Shown: positions 8,299 to 15,655, counted from the first letter of the stretch. The stretch is 15,655 nt of DNA from DUZB01 sp964407525 (GCA_964407525.1 CAYOWC010000091.1:1-15655), one strand, 5' to 3'. The notes: generated by a model not told the origin, from the letters alone. Numbers and translations are program-made.

Positions 8299-8726
8299 AT
8301 GGATAGAACATCTGGGAAATCTACATTCTTTTCGATCATCAGAAACAGAAAACTCCACCTGGCGCTCCTGATTGGATTAGCAATCACTTTCGGAGCATGC
8401 GCCGCCATGAAGAACCAGGAGGCCGCCCAGGTCGAGAGAACCCTTGCAGCAGCAGGATTCCAGATAAAGTTTGCCAACACCCAGGCAAAAATGGATCACC
8501 TCAAGACCATGACCCAGCGCACCCTCTTCCCAACCCAGCGCGATGGCGAGGTTTACTACATGTATGCGGATGCCACCAACTGCAATTGTTTGTATGTGGG
8601 AACAGAGAACGCCTATCAACGCTATCAGAAATTAGCCATACAGCAACAGATCGCCCAGAACCAGCGCAATGCAGCCGAGATGAATCAAATGTCGTCCATG
8701 AACTGGGGCATGTGGGGACCATGGAG
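8299..8726 (+). CDS. Putative lipoprotein with Trp/Gly-rich tail (3' truncated by gap)
   Basis: Hypothetical lipoprotein, function unknown. A basic N-terminus and hydrophobic stretch (HLALLIGLAITFGAC) end in a lipobox-like FGAC, so Cys34 is the likely lipidated residue. The mature part has YYMYADATNCNCLYVG, including a Cys-x-Cys pair, then a Gln/Asn/Met-rich helix-like stretch, then WGMWGPW at the gap. The start is firm: AAGGAGG lies 7 bases before the ATG. The gene begins 68 bases after hypD and may be in the same transcript. The coding frame runs into 100 Ns. The 21 bases after the gap read AKVFNF and stop in the same frame if the gap is exactly 100 bases, but that length is probably nominal. 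The real C-terminus is unknown. Confidence 0.75.
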
Positions 8727-8826
8727 NNNNNNNNNNNNNNNNNNNNNNNNNNNNNNNNNNNNNNNNNNNNNNNNNNNNNNNNNNNNNNNNNNNNNNNNNN
8801 NNNNNNNNNNNNNNNNNNNNNNNNNN
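8727..8826. other. Assembly gap (100 Ns)
   Basis: A run of exactly 100 undetermined bases, the usual placeholder for a scaffold gap of unknown size. The sequence entering it encodes Trp/Gly/Pro-rich protein, so a tandem repeat may have broken the assembly. Missing genes could also lie inside. Confidence 0.97.
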
Positions 8827-8862
8827 GCCAAGGTGTTTAATTTTTAGGCAGGCTTCCGTTTT

Positions 8863-8954
8863 CGTCATTCCCGTGGATAAGAGAATTCACTATCAGGTGG
8901 TTCCGGAGTCTCGCATGCTCGCTTACCCGGAGTCTCGCTTTCGCGGGGGTGACG
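8863..8954 (-). repeat. Dispersed intergenic repeat, copy A
   Basis: The ends CGTCATTCCCG (8863-8873) and CGGGGGTGACG (8944-8954) are near reverse complements. The part at 8902-8954, read on the minus strand, matches the repeat at 15539-15615 in 47 of 53 positions once one extra 24-base unit of the latter is removed. A perfect 9-base dyad AGAATTCAC/GTGAATTCT (8882-8890 and 8961-8969) overlaps it. It sits between the convergent lipoprotein and branching-enzyme genes. Confidence 0.75.
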
Positions 8955-9023
8955 GACTTGGTGAATTCTTACAAGACCATCAAGTCTCCACTTTCAAATA
9001 TCGAATTCCAACTCTCTCCTGCC

Positions 9024-11060
9024 TTAGGCACTCGGTTTTAACACGATCGCGGTGCGGTTTGGATTATACATCTTCAAAAACACATCTCCATCTTTATCCC
9101 TAAATGTGGGATAATCGATGCGCTCATCAAAACGGCCGTGCCCTCCAAACAATGGGTTATCTGTAGACAATACAGACCGATATGTGCCCTCCTGGAGAAC
9201 AGGAATCCGGTAGCCGGGGGCCGACTGATTCACGTGGAAGTTAAACACGAATACCAATCCCACCTTCTCAAAAACAACGGTTTTATGCCAGTCATCCATA
9301 AAAAGCAGGTTCCCGTAATTGCCATTCAGCACTCCGTATTCTTTTACGAATCGAAGCATATGAATATCAAACTGGTTTAAGAAGCGGTACTTCAGGTCCG
9401 GACGATCGGCAAGCGACCACTGCCGACGGGCGTATTTGTGGCTCCATCCATTGCCTTCCCTCGGAAAATCAATCCATTCGGGATGTCCGAACTCATTTCC
9501 CATGAAATTCAGGTACGCCTGCCCTCCCAGCGATATGGTAAACAGCCGCAGCATTTTATGCAAGGCCAGGCCCCGGTCGATAATCGGGCTATCGTCCTGA
9601 ATACCCATCTTATCATACATCTCCCTGTCCATAAGGCGAAACGCAATCGTTTTATCGCCAACCAAGGCCTGGTCGTGTGATTCGGCATAGACAATGGTGC
9701 CCACATCAGGGCGTCGGTCGCTCAGTATCTGCCACATTTCCTGGATATCCCAGTTTTCGTCTTTCTTTTCCTTCAACAGCCTGATCCAATAATCGGGTAT
9801 TCCCATGGCAAGACGAAAATCAAACCCAATCCCCCCTTCGCGAATGGGTCGGCAAAGACCGGGCATACCGCTTACATCCTCTGCGATACTGATGGCTCCA
9901 GGATGTATTTCCTTGATGAGCGTGTTGGCTAACTGTAGGTAAGTAATCGCATCCCATTCTACCCCTTCCGTGAAATACTTTTCACGTCGATCAAAGGAGG
10001 TGTAACCATGGTGAAAATAGAGCATGGAGGTCACCCCGTCAAAGCGGAAACCATCAAAATGATATTCCTCCAACCAGTATTTGAGGTTGGAAAGCAGAAA
10101 CTGCAAAACTTCCTTTTTTCCATAGTTAAACAGTTTTGAATCCCAGGCAGGGTGCTCACCTCGGCCTCCTGGATGAAAATACTGTCCTTCCATCCCATCG
10201 AACTCGTTGATCCCTTCGTTCACGTTTTTCACCGTGTGCGAGTGCACGATATCCATAATGACAGCAATGCCCAGTCTGTGTGCTTCGAGAATCAAGTATT
10301 TCAGGTCTTCGGGAGTTCCAAAACGCGAAGAGGTCGCAAAGAAATTTGAGACATGGTATCCGAAGGAGCCATAATAAGGATGCTCGGCAATAGCCATGAC
10401 TTGTATAGCAGTATAGCCGTTATGTTTAATTCGTGGCAAAATGAGTTCTGCGAATTCTCGATATGTGCCCACGCCCTCTCGTTCCTGGGCCATTCCTACA
10501 TGACATTCGTAAATCAACAGGGGCTTCACTTTTTGCACATCAAAGCCGTTTTCTTCCCAGTCAAAAGATTCCGGAAACCACAACTGCCCTGCAAAATCCT
10601 TAGAGCCTTCATCCTGCACTACACGCCGAATATACGCCGGAATCCGCTCCCGGGTTCCATTGGCGCCATGTACCAGAACCTTCACCCTGCTTCCATGAAT
10701 AAACTTGTTTCCACAGGTTCTTTCATCAAGGAAAATCTCCCAGACTCCTTTTTCGTTTTTCCTGAGAGGATGAGATCCCCTGTTCCAGTCGTTGAAATCG
10801 CCGATCAGGAAAAGGGAATAGGCATGGGGGGCCCATTCGCGATAGACCCAACCTTTTCGTACCTCATCATAGTTTATGCCAAAATAGTTGTAGGCATCAG
10901 CAAACTTACCAATGCTTCCATAATCCTTTTCGATCTGCCTGAGGCGTTTTTTGTACCTCTCGTAACGATCCGCCACTTCCTGAGCAACCGGCTCCAGCCA
11001 TGGGTCATTTTTAACAAGATCCAAAACAGGGGTCTTTTTTTCCTTCTTTATTTTTTTCAT
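9024..11060 (-). CDS. glgB: 1,4-alpha-glucan branching enzyme, eukaryote-like GH13_8 type
   Basis: A 678-aa glycogen branching enzyme that cuts alpha-1,4 chains and rejoins them by alpha-1,6 links in the cytoplasm. An N-terminal CBM48-like domain (about 60-150, with VYREWAPHA and GDFNDWNR) precedes the GH13 barrel. Catalytic residues are nucleophile D341 (DGFRFDG), acid/base E394 (SIAEDVSG) and transition-state D463 (AESHDQALVGD). A beta-sandwich C-terminal domain follows (about 575-678). Motifs such as YECHVGM, HPYYGSFGYHV, RGEHPAWDSKLFNY and GVTSMLYFHHG are those of the eukaryotic GBE1-type subfamily rather than the classic bacterial GlgB. On the minus strand TGAGG lies 6 bases before the ATG. 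No other glycogen gene is in the window. It is transcribed away from the acyl-CoA synthetase gene. Confidence 0.93.
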   Translation of the reverse strand: MKKIKKEKKTPVLDLVKNDPWLEPVAQEVADRYERYKKRLRQIEKDYGSIGKFADAYNYFGINYDEVRKGWVYREWAPHAYSLFLIGDFNDWNRGSHPLRKNEKGVWEIFLDERTCGNKFIHGSRVKVLVHGANGTRERIPAYIRRVVQDEGSKDFAGQLWFPESFDWEENGFDVQKVKPLLIYECHVGMAQEREGVGTYREFAELILPRIKHNGYTAIQVMAIAEHPYYGSFGYHVSNFFATSSRFGTPEDLKYLILEAHRLGIAVIMDIVHSHTVKNVNEGINEFDGMEGQYFHPGGRGEHPAWDSKLFNYGKKEVLQFLLSNLKYWLEEYHFDGFRFDGVTSMLYFHHGYTSFDRREKYFTEGVEWDAITYLQLANTLIKEIHPGAISIAEDVSGMPGLCRPIREGGIGFDFRLAMGIPDYWIRLLKEKKDENWDIQEMWQILSDRRPDVGTIVYAESHDQALVGDKTIAFRLMDREMYDKMGIQDDSPIIDRGLALHKMLRLFTISLGGQAYLNFMGNEFGHPEWIDFPREGNGWSHKYARRQWSLADRPDLKYRFLNQFDIHMLRFVKEYGVLNGNYGNLLFMDDWHKTVVFEKVGLVFVFNFHVNQSAPGYRIPVLQEGTYRSVLSTDNPLFGGHGRFDERIDYPTFRDKDGDVFLKMYNPNRTAIVLKPSA

Positions 11061-11141
11061 GGAGTACCTCAGGCCTGGCCATTTTTCGTTGGATATTGCA
11101 TGAAATCAAATCGTTTTATTTTCGTCAAGTCTTGCATCAAT

Positions 11142-11158
11142 CTAACAGGCTATGTTAG
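11142..11158. promoter_or_regulatory. Operator-like dyad in the divergent region
   Basis: CTAACA (11142-11147) and TGTTAG (11153-11158) form a perfect 6-base inverted repeat with a 5-base spacer, in the middle of the 198-base region between two divergent genes. A weak promoter-like pair (TTGCAT at 11132, TAGCAT at 11156) overlaps it. It may be a regulator site; no regulator is nearby. Confidence 0.25.
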
Positions 11159-11258
11159 CATAGTCACGACTATATTCGGTCTTGAACTGGAAAAAACATC
11201 TAATTCGTCTGGTCAAAGTGGCCGAGAATCTGATTTCGCTACGTATGAGGAAACCCAA

Positions 11259-12644
11259 ATGAAAAAATTCTTTTATCCGACCAATCTGGTCGTCTTTGGT
11301 GTTGCGGAAAGCCCCTTGAATCTGGCCAAAAACATTGTTTTCAACTGCATCTCCATGGGATTTAAAGGGGAAATTTTTCCGGTGGGAAGAGAAGGAGGCG
11401 TCGTTTATGGCAAGAAAATCATAACGAACCAAGAGGAGCTTCCGGAAGGCATTGATCTCGCAGTTATTTTGGTTCCTGCCAGATTTGTGGCGGATGTACT
11501 TCAACTCTGCGGTAGAAAGGGGATACACCACGCCATCATCTCCACGGGGGGATTCAGAGAATTCAGCCATGAGGAAACCCAATTGGAGCGTGACATCGTT
11601 CAAACCGCAGATGAATTCAACATCCGGTTCGTTGGGCCCAACTGCATTGGAATCATATGTACCAATTCCAGACTCTGCACCCCCTTCAACCCCATGAAAA
11701 CCGCCAGTTTTAAAAAAGGACCGGTAAGCCTGGTTGTTCAGAGTGGAGGCGTAACCACGCAGTGCGCCTACAACTTTTCAGAAGAACACCTGGGTTTCTC
11801 CAAAATCATCAGTGTAGGCAACAAATTGAACATGGTCGAAACCGACTTTTTGAAATATCTTATGGAGGATGAAGACACAGAGCAGATTCACATGTATCTT
11901 GAAAGTATTCAAGATGGTCGAAAACTGACGAGGCTGGTAAAACGATCTCCAAAACCGGTGGTTATTTTCAAATCCAATGTGAGCAAGACCGCATCCGAAA
12001 TCGCCTTTTCCCATACTGCTGCCCTTTCGAACGATGACCGGATCGTGGAAGGCGCCCTCAAACAGGCGGGGGTCACTCGTGTTGAAAATCTCAACCATAT
12101 GACAGTTGCAGCAAGGGCACTTCAACTTCCCCCCCTGCACGGAAATCGTCTCGCTGTTATCTCCATGTCAGGCGGATTCTCCGTGATCCTCGGGGATGCG
12201 TGCGAAAGATACGGTTTTGAGTGCCCTCCCCTTCCCGATGAACTGATCCACAAGATTGAGCAATTCCGAAGGGCCGGCGTTATTCGGATGTCCAATCCCA
12301 TGGACTTTGGTGATGTGCATGATATAAAGGCATTGGCATTTACCCTGCGAAACTGTCTCGCACTCGACAACATTGACGGTCTCGTCTTGTCGTTCATGTA
12401 TGAACCTGAAATGATACGGATATTTGGGGAAGGCATCGGCACGCCAAAACAGACACTGGGTTTCATAAAAAAAATATGCGAGGAGTTTAAGAAACCGATT
12501 GCGCTTAGTTTTTTCGCAGAGAAACACCACGTGGAAGCATTCCAGAGAGAGAACACCTTCCCCGTTTTCAATGATCCGGTAGAAAGCATTCACGCACTGA
12601 GCATCCTGGGAAACTACTGGAGACATAACAACCGGAAAACATGA
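11259..12644 (+). CDS. NDP-forming acyl-CoA synthetase, alpha subunit (CoA-binding)
   Basis: A 461-aa protein matching the alpha subunit of ADP-forming acetyl/acyl-CoA synthetase, which converts acyl-CoA, ADP and phosphate to acid, CoA and ATP (or the reverse). A CoA-binding Rossmann domain is at about 5-130 (VVFGVAESP, then FVGPNCIG at 124-131). A succinyl-CoA-ligase-like domain follows from about 154 (VVQSGGVTTQ), with the likely phospho-acceptor H252 in SHTAAL. A third domain extends to the C-terminus. No ATP-grasp beta domain is fused or adjacent, so a partner must be encoded elsewhere. The ATG at 11259 is set by TGAGG about 8 bases upstream and by the start of homology. The frame stays open to 10353, but that part is antisense to the branching enzyme. 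Confidence 0.87.
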   Translation: MKKFFYPTNLVVFGVAESPLNLAKNIVFNCISMGFKGEIFPVGREGGVVYGKKIITNQEELPEGIDLAVILVPARFVADVLQLCGRKGIHHAIISTGGFREFSHEETQLERDIVQTADEFNIRFVGPNCIGIICTNSRLCTPFNPMKTASFKKGPVSLVVQSGGVTTQCAYNFSEEHLGFSKIISVGNKLNMVETDFLKYLMEDEDTEQIHMYLESIQDGRKLTRLVKRSPKPVVIFKSNVSKTASEIAFSHTAALSNDDRIVEGALKQAGVTRVENLNHMTVAARALQLPPLHGNRLAVISMSGGFSVILGDACERYGFECPPLPDELIHKIEQFRRAGVIRMSNPMDFGDVHDIKALAFTLRNCLALDNIDGLVLSFMYEPEMIRIFGEGIGTPKQTLGFIKKICEEFKKPIALSFFAEKHHVEAFQRENTFPVFNDPVESIHALSILGNYWRHNNRKT

Positions 12645-12890
12645 AACCCTTTAGGGCCACATCTTAGGCCATCGAAAAACCAAAACCTTCCGGATTTATT
12701 GACAACAATCTATCAAAAATAGCTCTTGCTAAGGAATCAGGAAAAATGCTATACGTTCCCGATTAGTTTTTTTTTGCAATATAGCTTTCTGTACAAAAAA
12801 ATTAGGAGAAGCACTCTCCAACGGTTTTTGGAAAGCAATAACCATACAATTTTTAATCATCGTTCATTCAATCTAAAAGGAGACATTTTC

Positions 12891-13883
12891 ATGGGGAAAA
12901 AAGTTCACACCATATGTGCAACACTAATTGCTTTCTCGTTTATTCTAACCACAGGGAATCTTTTTGCTGAAACGAAAACGCCGGAAAAGAATGAAGCGGC
13001 ACTGGTTGATGGAACGCCGATTCCCATGTCAGAGCTGGATCGAGCGGTAAATCTGGCGGTGCAAAGATCGCAGAAGACGGGGCAACCAATTGATGCGGCT
13101 CAATTAGACAAACTGAAAAAAGATATTCTGGACAGACTGATCGGTGCTGAATTGCTCTATCAGGCTGCTGTCAAGGGCGGAATTAGTATAAGCGAAAAAG
13201 AACAAAATGATAAATTTGACCAATGGAAAAAAGGTTTTCCCAGTGAAGATGCATTCAAAAATAGTTTAAAACAATGGAATATCGATGAAGCCACCATGAG
13301 AAAAGATCTCAAAAAGGCCATGACCATAGAAGATTTCATCAAGACAAAGTTCGCAGACAAAATTTCGGTTCCCGAAGCCGAAGTAAAAAAATATTATGAC
13401 AGCAATCCTCAATATTTCAAACAACCGGAACAAGTCAAAGCCAGTCATATTCTGATTAAAGTAGAACCCAACGCAAAGGAAGAAGACAAGGCGGCAGCCC
13501 TGAAAAAGATAAAAGACGTTCAAGATAAGTTGAAAGAAGGAGCTAAATTCGACGCTTTAGCCAAGGAATATTCAGAGGGCCCCAGCAAAGATAAGGGCGG
13601 CGATCTGGGTTATTTCAGACGAGGACAAATGGTGAAACCGTTTGAAGAAAAAGCTTTTTCACTAAAGCCCGGTGAATTCAGCGATATTGTTGAAACACAA
13701 TTCGGTTACCACCTGATCACGGTCATCGACGTAAAACCGGCAAGCGTTGTTCCGTTTTCGGAAGTCAAAGAGAGGATACAGAAATTTCTACAGCAGCAAA
13801 AGACCCAGGCCGAGATGTTTACCTTTATTGCTGAACTTCGTAAATCAGCAAAGGTAGAGACGTTTCTCAAAACCGGTTCTTAA
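12891..13883 (+). CDS. Secreted PpiC/parvulin-type peptidyl-prolyl isomerase
   Basis: A 330-aa periplasmic folding factor of the SurA/PrsA type. A signal peptide is visible at residues 1-26 (KK, hydrophobic core, likely cleavage after NLFA). A SurA-N-like helical chaperone region follows at about 33-165. The parvulin domain is at about 183-280, with KASHILIKVE, the GGDLGYFRRGQM loop, PFEEKAFSL and FGYHLITV. A short helical C-terminus ends the protein. A single rotamase domain makes it shorter than E. coli SurA. The ATG at 12891 was chosen because AAAAGGAGA lies 7 bases before it and a signal peptide begins directly there. The frame is open back to 12726 but that part looks non-coding. The 246 bases upstream show no convincing promoter. 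The gene appears monocistronic. Confidence 0.92.
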   Translation: MGKKVHTICATLIAFSFILTTGNLFAETKTPEKNEAALVDGTPIPMSELDRAVNLAVQRSQKTGQPIDAAQLDKLKKDILDRLIGAELLYQAAVKGGISISEKEQNDKFDQWKKGFPSEDAFKNSLKQWNIDEATMRKDLKKAMTIEDFIKTKFADKISVPEAEVKKYYDSNPQYFKQPEQVKASHILIKVEPNAKEEDKAAALKKIKDVQDKLKEGAKFDALAKEYSEGPSKDKGGDLGYFRRGQMVKPFEEKAFSLKPGEFSDIVETQFGYHLITVIDVKPASVVPFSEVKERIQKFLQQQKTQAEMFTFIAELRKSAKVETFLKTGS

Positions 13884-13971
13884 AACAAAACAGGTGTGGC
13901 TGAAATCAGGTTTCCGTTTATTGGCAACGGACAAAATGTCGTAAATCGGAATCTGATCGTTATAATGGCAC

Positions 13972-13983
13972 CAAAACGTTTTG
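13972..13983. promoter_or_regulatory. Perfect 12-base palindrome at the tRNA promoter
   Basis: CAAAACGTTTTG is its own reverse complement and overlaps the first three bases of the -35 box of the tRNA promoter. It could be an operator or chance. Confidence 0.3.
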
Positions 13984-14009
13984 ACTATTCAGCCAATAAT
14001 TGTTATGAT
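13981..14009 (+). promoter_or_regulatory. Sigma70 promoter for the serine tRNA pair
   Basis: TTGACT (13981-13986) and TATGAT (14004-14009) are separated by exactly 17 bases, each matching consensus in five of six positions. Transcription would start near 14016, about 70 bases before the first tRNA. A further TATAAT at 13961-13966 lacks a good -35. Confidence 0.65.
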
Positions 14010-14085
14010 AGGAAATTGTAGAGTAAAGATTACGCGTTACCAAGAGGTTCTTATAGAAGTCTCATCTACGTGAAATCTTCAAGCT

Positions 14086-14171
14086 GGAGGGATGGCCGAG
14101 TGGTTTAAGGCGGCGGTCTTGAAAACCGTTGGGCGAAAGTCCCGTGGGTTCGAATCCTACTCCCTCCGCCA
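14086..14171 (+). tRNA. tRNA-Ser (anticodon TGA)
   Basis: The acceptor stem GGAGGGA (14086-14092) pairs with TCCCTCC (14161-14167), followed by G and an encoded CCA. The anticodon loop CTTGAAA places TGA at 14120-14122. The long variable arm (around GGGCGAAAGTCCC) is that of a class II tRNA, and the T-loop GTTCGAATC is standard. It reads UCA and wobbling UCN codons. Confidence 0.97.
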
Positions 14172-14191
14172 CGACAATTAAATAGAAACAT

Positions 14192-14285
14192 GGAGAGATG
14201 GCCGAGTCGGCTGAAGGCGCTCGCCTGCTAAGCGAGTGTAGGGTTTAAAGCTCTACCGAGGGTTCGAATCCCTCTCTCTCCGCCA
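14192..14285 (+). tRNA. tRNA-Ser (anticodon GCT)
   Basis: The acceptor stem GGAGAGA (14192-14198) pairs with TCTCTCC (14275-14281), followed by G and an encoded CCA (14283-14285). The anticodon stem CTCGC/GCGAG encloses CTGCTAA with GCT at 14227-14229. A long variable arm and GTTCGAATC are present. It reads AGC and AGU. It lies 20 bases after the first serine tRNA, so both probably come from one transcript. Confidence 0.97.
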
Positions 14286-14316
14286 CATTTCAAGCGCTTA
14301 CGCCATATCCTATCCA

Positions 14317-14339
14317 CCGTTTTCGGACCGTTTTTCGGA
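14317..14339. repeat. Short tandem repeat of hairpin-forming CCGTTTTCGGA
   Basis: CCGTTTTCGGA (14317-14327) is followed directly by CCGTTTTTCGGA (14328-14339). Each unit can fold as a 3-base-pair CCG/CGG hairpin. It lies 31 bases beyond the second tRNA. The rest of the 261-base gap up to the next gene shows no gene I would support. Confidence 0.4.
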
Positions 14340-14546
14340 GCCTTGGAGGGCCGGATGGGGGCCACTTTTTGGACTTGAGACATTTTCCATGTTTTATTCC
14401 CATGGTACAAACAGTTCAACCCCTCCGCAACTATTCGACTTTGACATTGAAGATTAAACTATCCAGTTTACAAAGAACATACCCCATCTATTTAGTCTCT
14501 GAACGGATACCCCCACCATAATGCCTATATCAAAAGAAAATCATTC

Positions 14547-15461
14547 ATGAATTATCCAAAAAAAATAACTGACCGGGTATTTCTGCTGGGGAATCACCAT
14601 ATTTCCGTATACTTTGTAAGGGGAGATCGATTTTCGGTCCTTATAGAAGCAGGTCTCTCTTCAATGGCCACCCAGGTTATTCACCAGATAGAGGAACTCC
14701 AGGTTGAAACGGCAAGCATAAAAAAGCTGCTGGTTACCCATGCCCACGCAGACCACGTGACTGGAGCGGCCCCACTGAAACAGACCTTTCCCTGGATGTC
14801 GATAACAGCCTCAGAGAAAACAAAAGATCTCCTTTCGAAGGAAAAAATTCAAAGCTATTTCTCTCTCGAGGACCGGTATATCTCTTCACAGCTTGTGGAA
14901 CTGGGAACAGTGGCAAAAGGGGATTTGTTGGAAAATTCTCTACCCTATGAAGTAGAAGAAGTACTCGTGCCTGGACAGATACTTGACTTAGGCGGCATTG
15001 AGTTGCATGTTCTGGATGCTCCAGGGCACTGCATGGGGGGAATAGCTCTCTGGGAACCTCAGGAAAAAATGATTTTCTGCTCTGATTATTTAGGATTTTG
15101 TCTACCGCCGGCCCAATTCGTATCCAATTTTTACGTGGATTATGACGACTTTCTGGAAACATTTGAAAATCTAAGCAGATTGGCCCCTCAATGGATTTGC
15201 CCGGGGCATTGCAATGTCTATTTCGGAGAAAAAGCCGACCGGTTTATAGAGGGATCGAGGAAGGAGCTCAAGTGGGTCTTGAAAACTGTCGCGTCACATG
15301 CACAGTCCCCTGAAAAACTGGGAAAATTAAAGGGGAAGCTTTTTAACAGGTATTTCGTTCAGGAAGCAACCATATTCAGTCAGGAGAACACCCGTTACTG
15401 CATGGACCTGCTGGTCCGTCGAATCCTGGATTCAAAAGCCGTAAGGCTCATCGCGGGTTAG
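14547..15461 (+). CDS. MBL-fold metallohydrolase
   Basis: A 304-aa metallo-beta-lactamase-fold protein, probably a cytoplasmic binuclear metal hydrolase of the glyoxalase II-like group. Metal ligands are visible: THAHADH (H65, H67, D69, H70), H161 in DAPGHCMGG, D180 in FCSDYLG and H221 in CPGHC. The full ligand set suggests activity, but the substrate is unknown. The last 80 residues are mainly helical and less conserved. The ATG at 14547 has only a poor purine-rich site upstream (AAAAGAAAA), though the N-terminus MNYPKKITDRVFLLG is normal for the family. It is monocistronic here. A TTGACA at 14441 upstream has no good -10 at the right distance. Confidence 0.88.
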   Translation: MNYPKKITDRVFLLGNHHISVYFVRGDRFSVLIEAGLSSMATQVIHQIEELQVETASIKKLLVTHAHADHVTGAAPLKQTFPWMSITASEKTKDLLSKEKIQSYFSLEDRYISSQLVELGTVAKGDLLENSLPYEVEEVLVPGQILDLGGIELHVLDAPGHCMGGIALWEPQEKMIFCSDYLGFCLPPAQFVSNFYVDYDDFLETFENLSRLAPQWICPGHCNVYFGEKADRFIEGSRKELKWVLKTVASHAQSPEKLGKLKGKLFNRYFVQEATIFSQENTRYCMDLLVRRILDSKAVRLIAG

Positions 15462-15538
15462 CGTGAAAACCGCTTCCTTATCAACCATTGGGCTGAGGCC
15501 AACAGATCGAACGAATCAACTTCGGGCGTAGAAACGAC

Positions 15539-15655
15539 CGTCATTCCTGCGAAAGCAGGACTCCGGGTAAGCGAGCCTGCGAGACTCCAGGTAAGCGAGC
15601 CTGCGAGACTCCGGATGCCTCCGAAAACCTGGATTCCGGGTCCGTCATCCCGGAC
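15539..15655 (+). repeat. Dispersed intergenic repeat, copy B, with 24-base internal units
   Basis: It begins CGTCATTCCTGCGAAAGCAGG, in which TCCTGC-GAAA-GCAGGA (15545-15560) is a perfect hairpin with a GNRA tetraloop. Two 24-base units follow (15557-15580 and 15581-15604), the second being gagactccaggtaagcgagc plus ctgc, then a partial third to about 15615. A second hairpin TCCGGG/CCCGGA lies at the window end, and the element runs off the edge. It is inverted relative to copy A at 8863-8954. Confidence 0.75.

Noticed and set aside
8873..9103. 76-aa plus-strand frame after the gap
   Set aside because: It lies across the dispersed repeat and the branching-enzyme 3' end; no coding features.
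10353..11258. Long N-terminal extension of the acyl-CoA synthetase frame (302 codons)
   Set aside because: Most of it is antisense to the branching enzyme. A good ribosome site and the start of homology place the true start at 11259.
12726..12890. N-terminal extension of the prolyl isomerase frame
   Set aside because: The strong ribosome site and the signal peptide both begin at 12891.
14228..14419. Minus-strand 63-aa frame ending GGERGIRTLGRALNPTLA
   Set aside because: Its 3' part is the antisense of tRNA-Ser(GCT), a well-known false protein call.
15539..15655. CRISPR array at the right end
   Set aside because: The 24-base units are adjacent with no unique spacers, so this is a tandem repeat inside a dispersed element.

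Overview
The window looks like a chromosomal segment from a Gram-negative anaerobe, most likely a sulfate-reducing or syntrophic deltaproteobacterium (Desulfobacterota). This is inferred from the gene mix: an AMP-forming acyl-CoA ligase, NiFe-hydrogenase maturation genes, an NDP-forming acyl-CoA synthetase alpha subunit and a DUF2333 protein. A lipoprotein, a signal peptide and moderate GC content fit, as do many small intergenic repeats. No gene here fixes the species. A run of exactly 100 Ns (8727-8826) marks a scaffold gap, so this is a draft assembly.

Left part (1-2550). An acyl-CoA ligase running in from the left edge is followed closely by a stand-alone response-regulator receiver protein. 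A 413-base non-coding stretch comes next. It holds an imperfect inverted-repeat element (2150-2327), a small hairpin and a candidate sigma70 promoter.

Hydrogenase maturation block (2551-8230). A membrane-anchored DUF2333 protein sits 26 bases upstream of hypA. A terminator-like hairpin and a second inverted repeat then separate hypA from a tight hypB-hypF-hypD operon. HypA and HypB deliver nickel. HypF and HypD make and assemble the Fe(CN)2CO group. The partners HypC and HypE, and any hydrogenase structural genes, are not in the visible sequence.

Middle (8299-11258). A small lipoprotein with a strong ribosome binding site runs into the assembly gap at a Trp/Gly-rich tail. Beyond the gap lie a dispersed repeat and, on the minus strand, a glycogen branching enzyme of the eukaryote-like GH13_8 type. 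It is divergent from the NDP-forming acyl-CoA synthetase alpha subunit.

Right part (11259-15655). The synthetase alpha subunit is followed by a secreted parvulin-type prolyl isomerase (SurA/PrsA-like), two tandem serine tRNAs (TGA and GCT) behind a good promoter, and an MBL-fold metallohydrolase. The window ends inside a second, inverted copy of the dispersed repeat, which carries one more internal 24-base unit than the first copy.

I found no clearly new multi-gene system. The points most worth a second look are the split and incomplete hyp cluster with its DUF2333 partner, the gap in the lipoprotein tail, and the variable-unit repeats.
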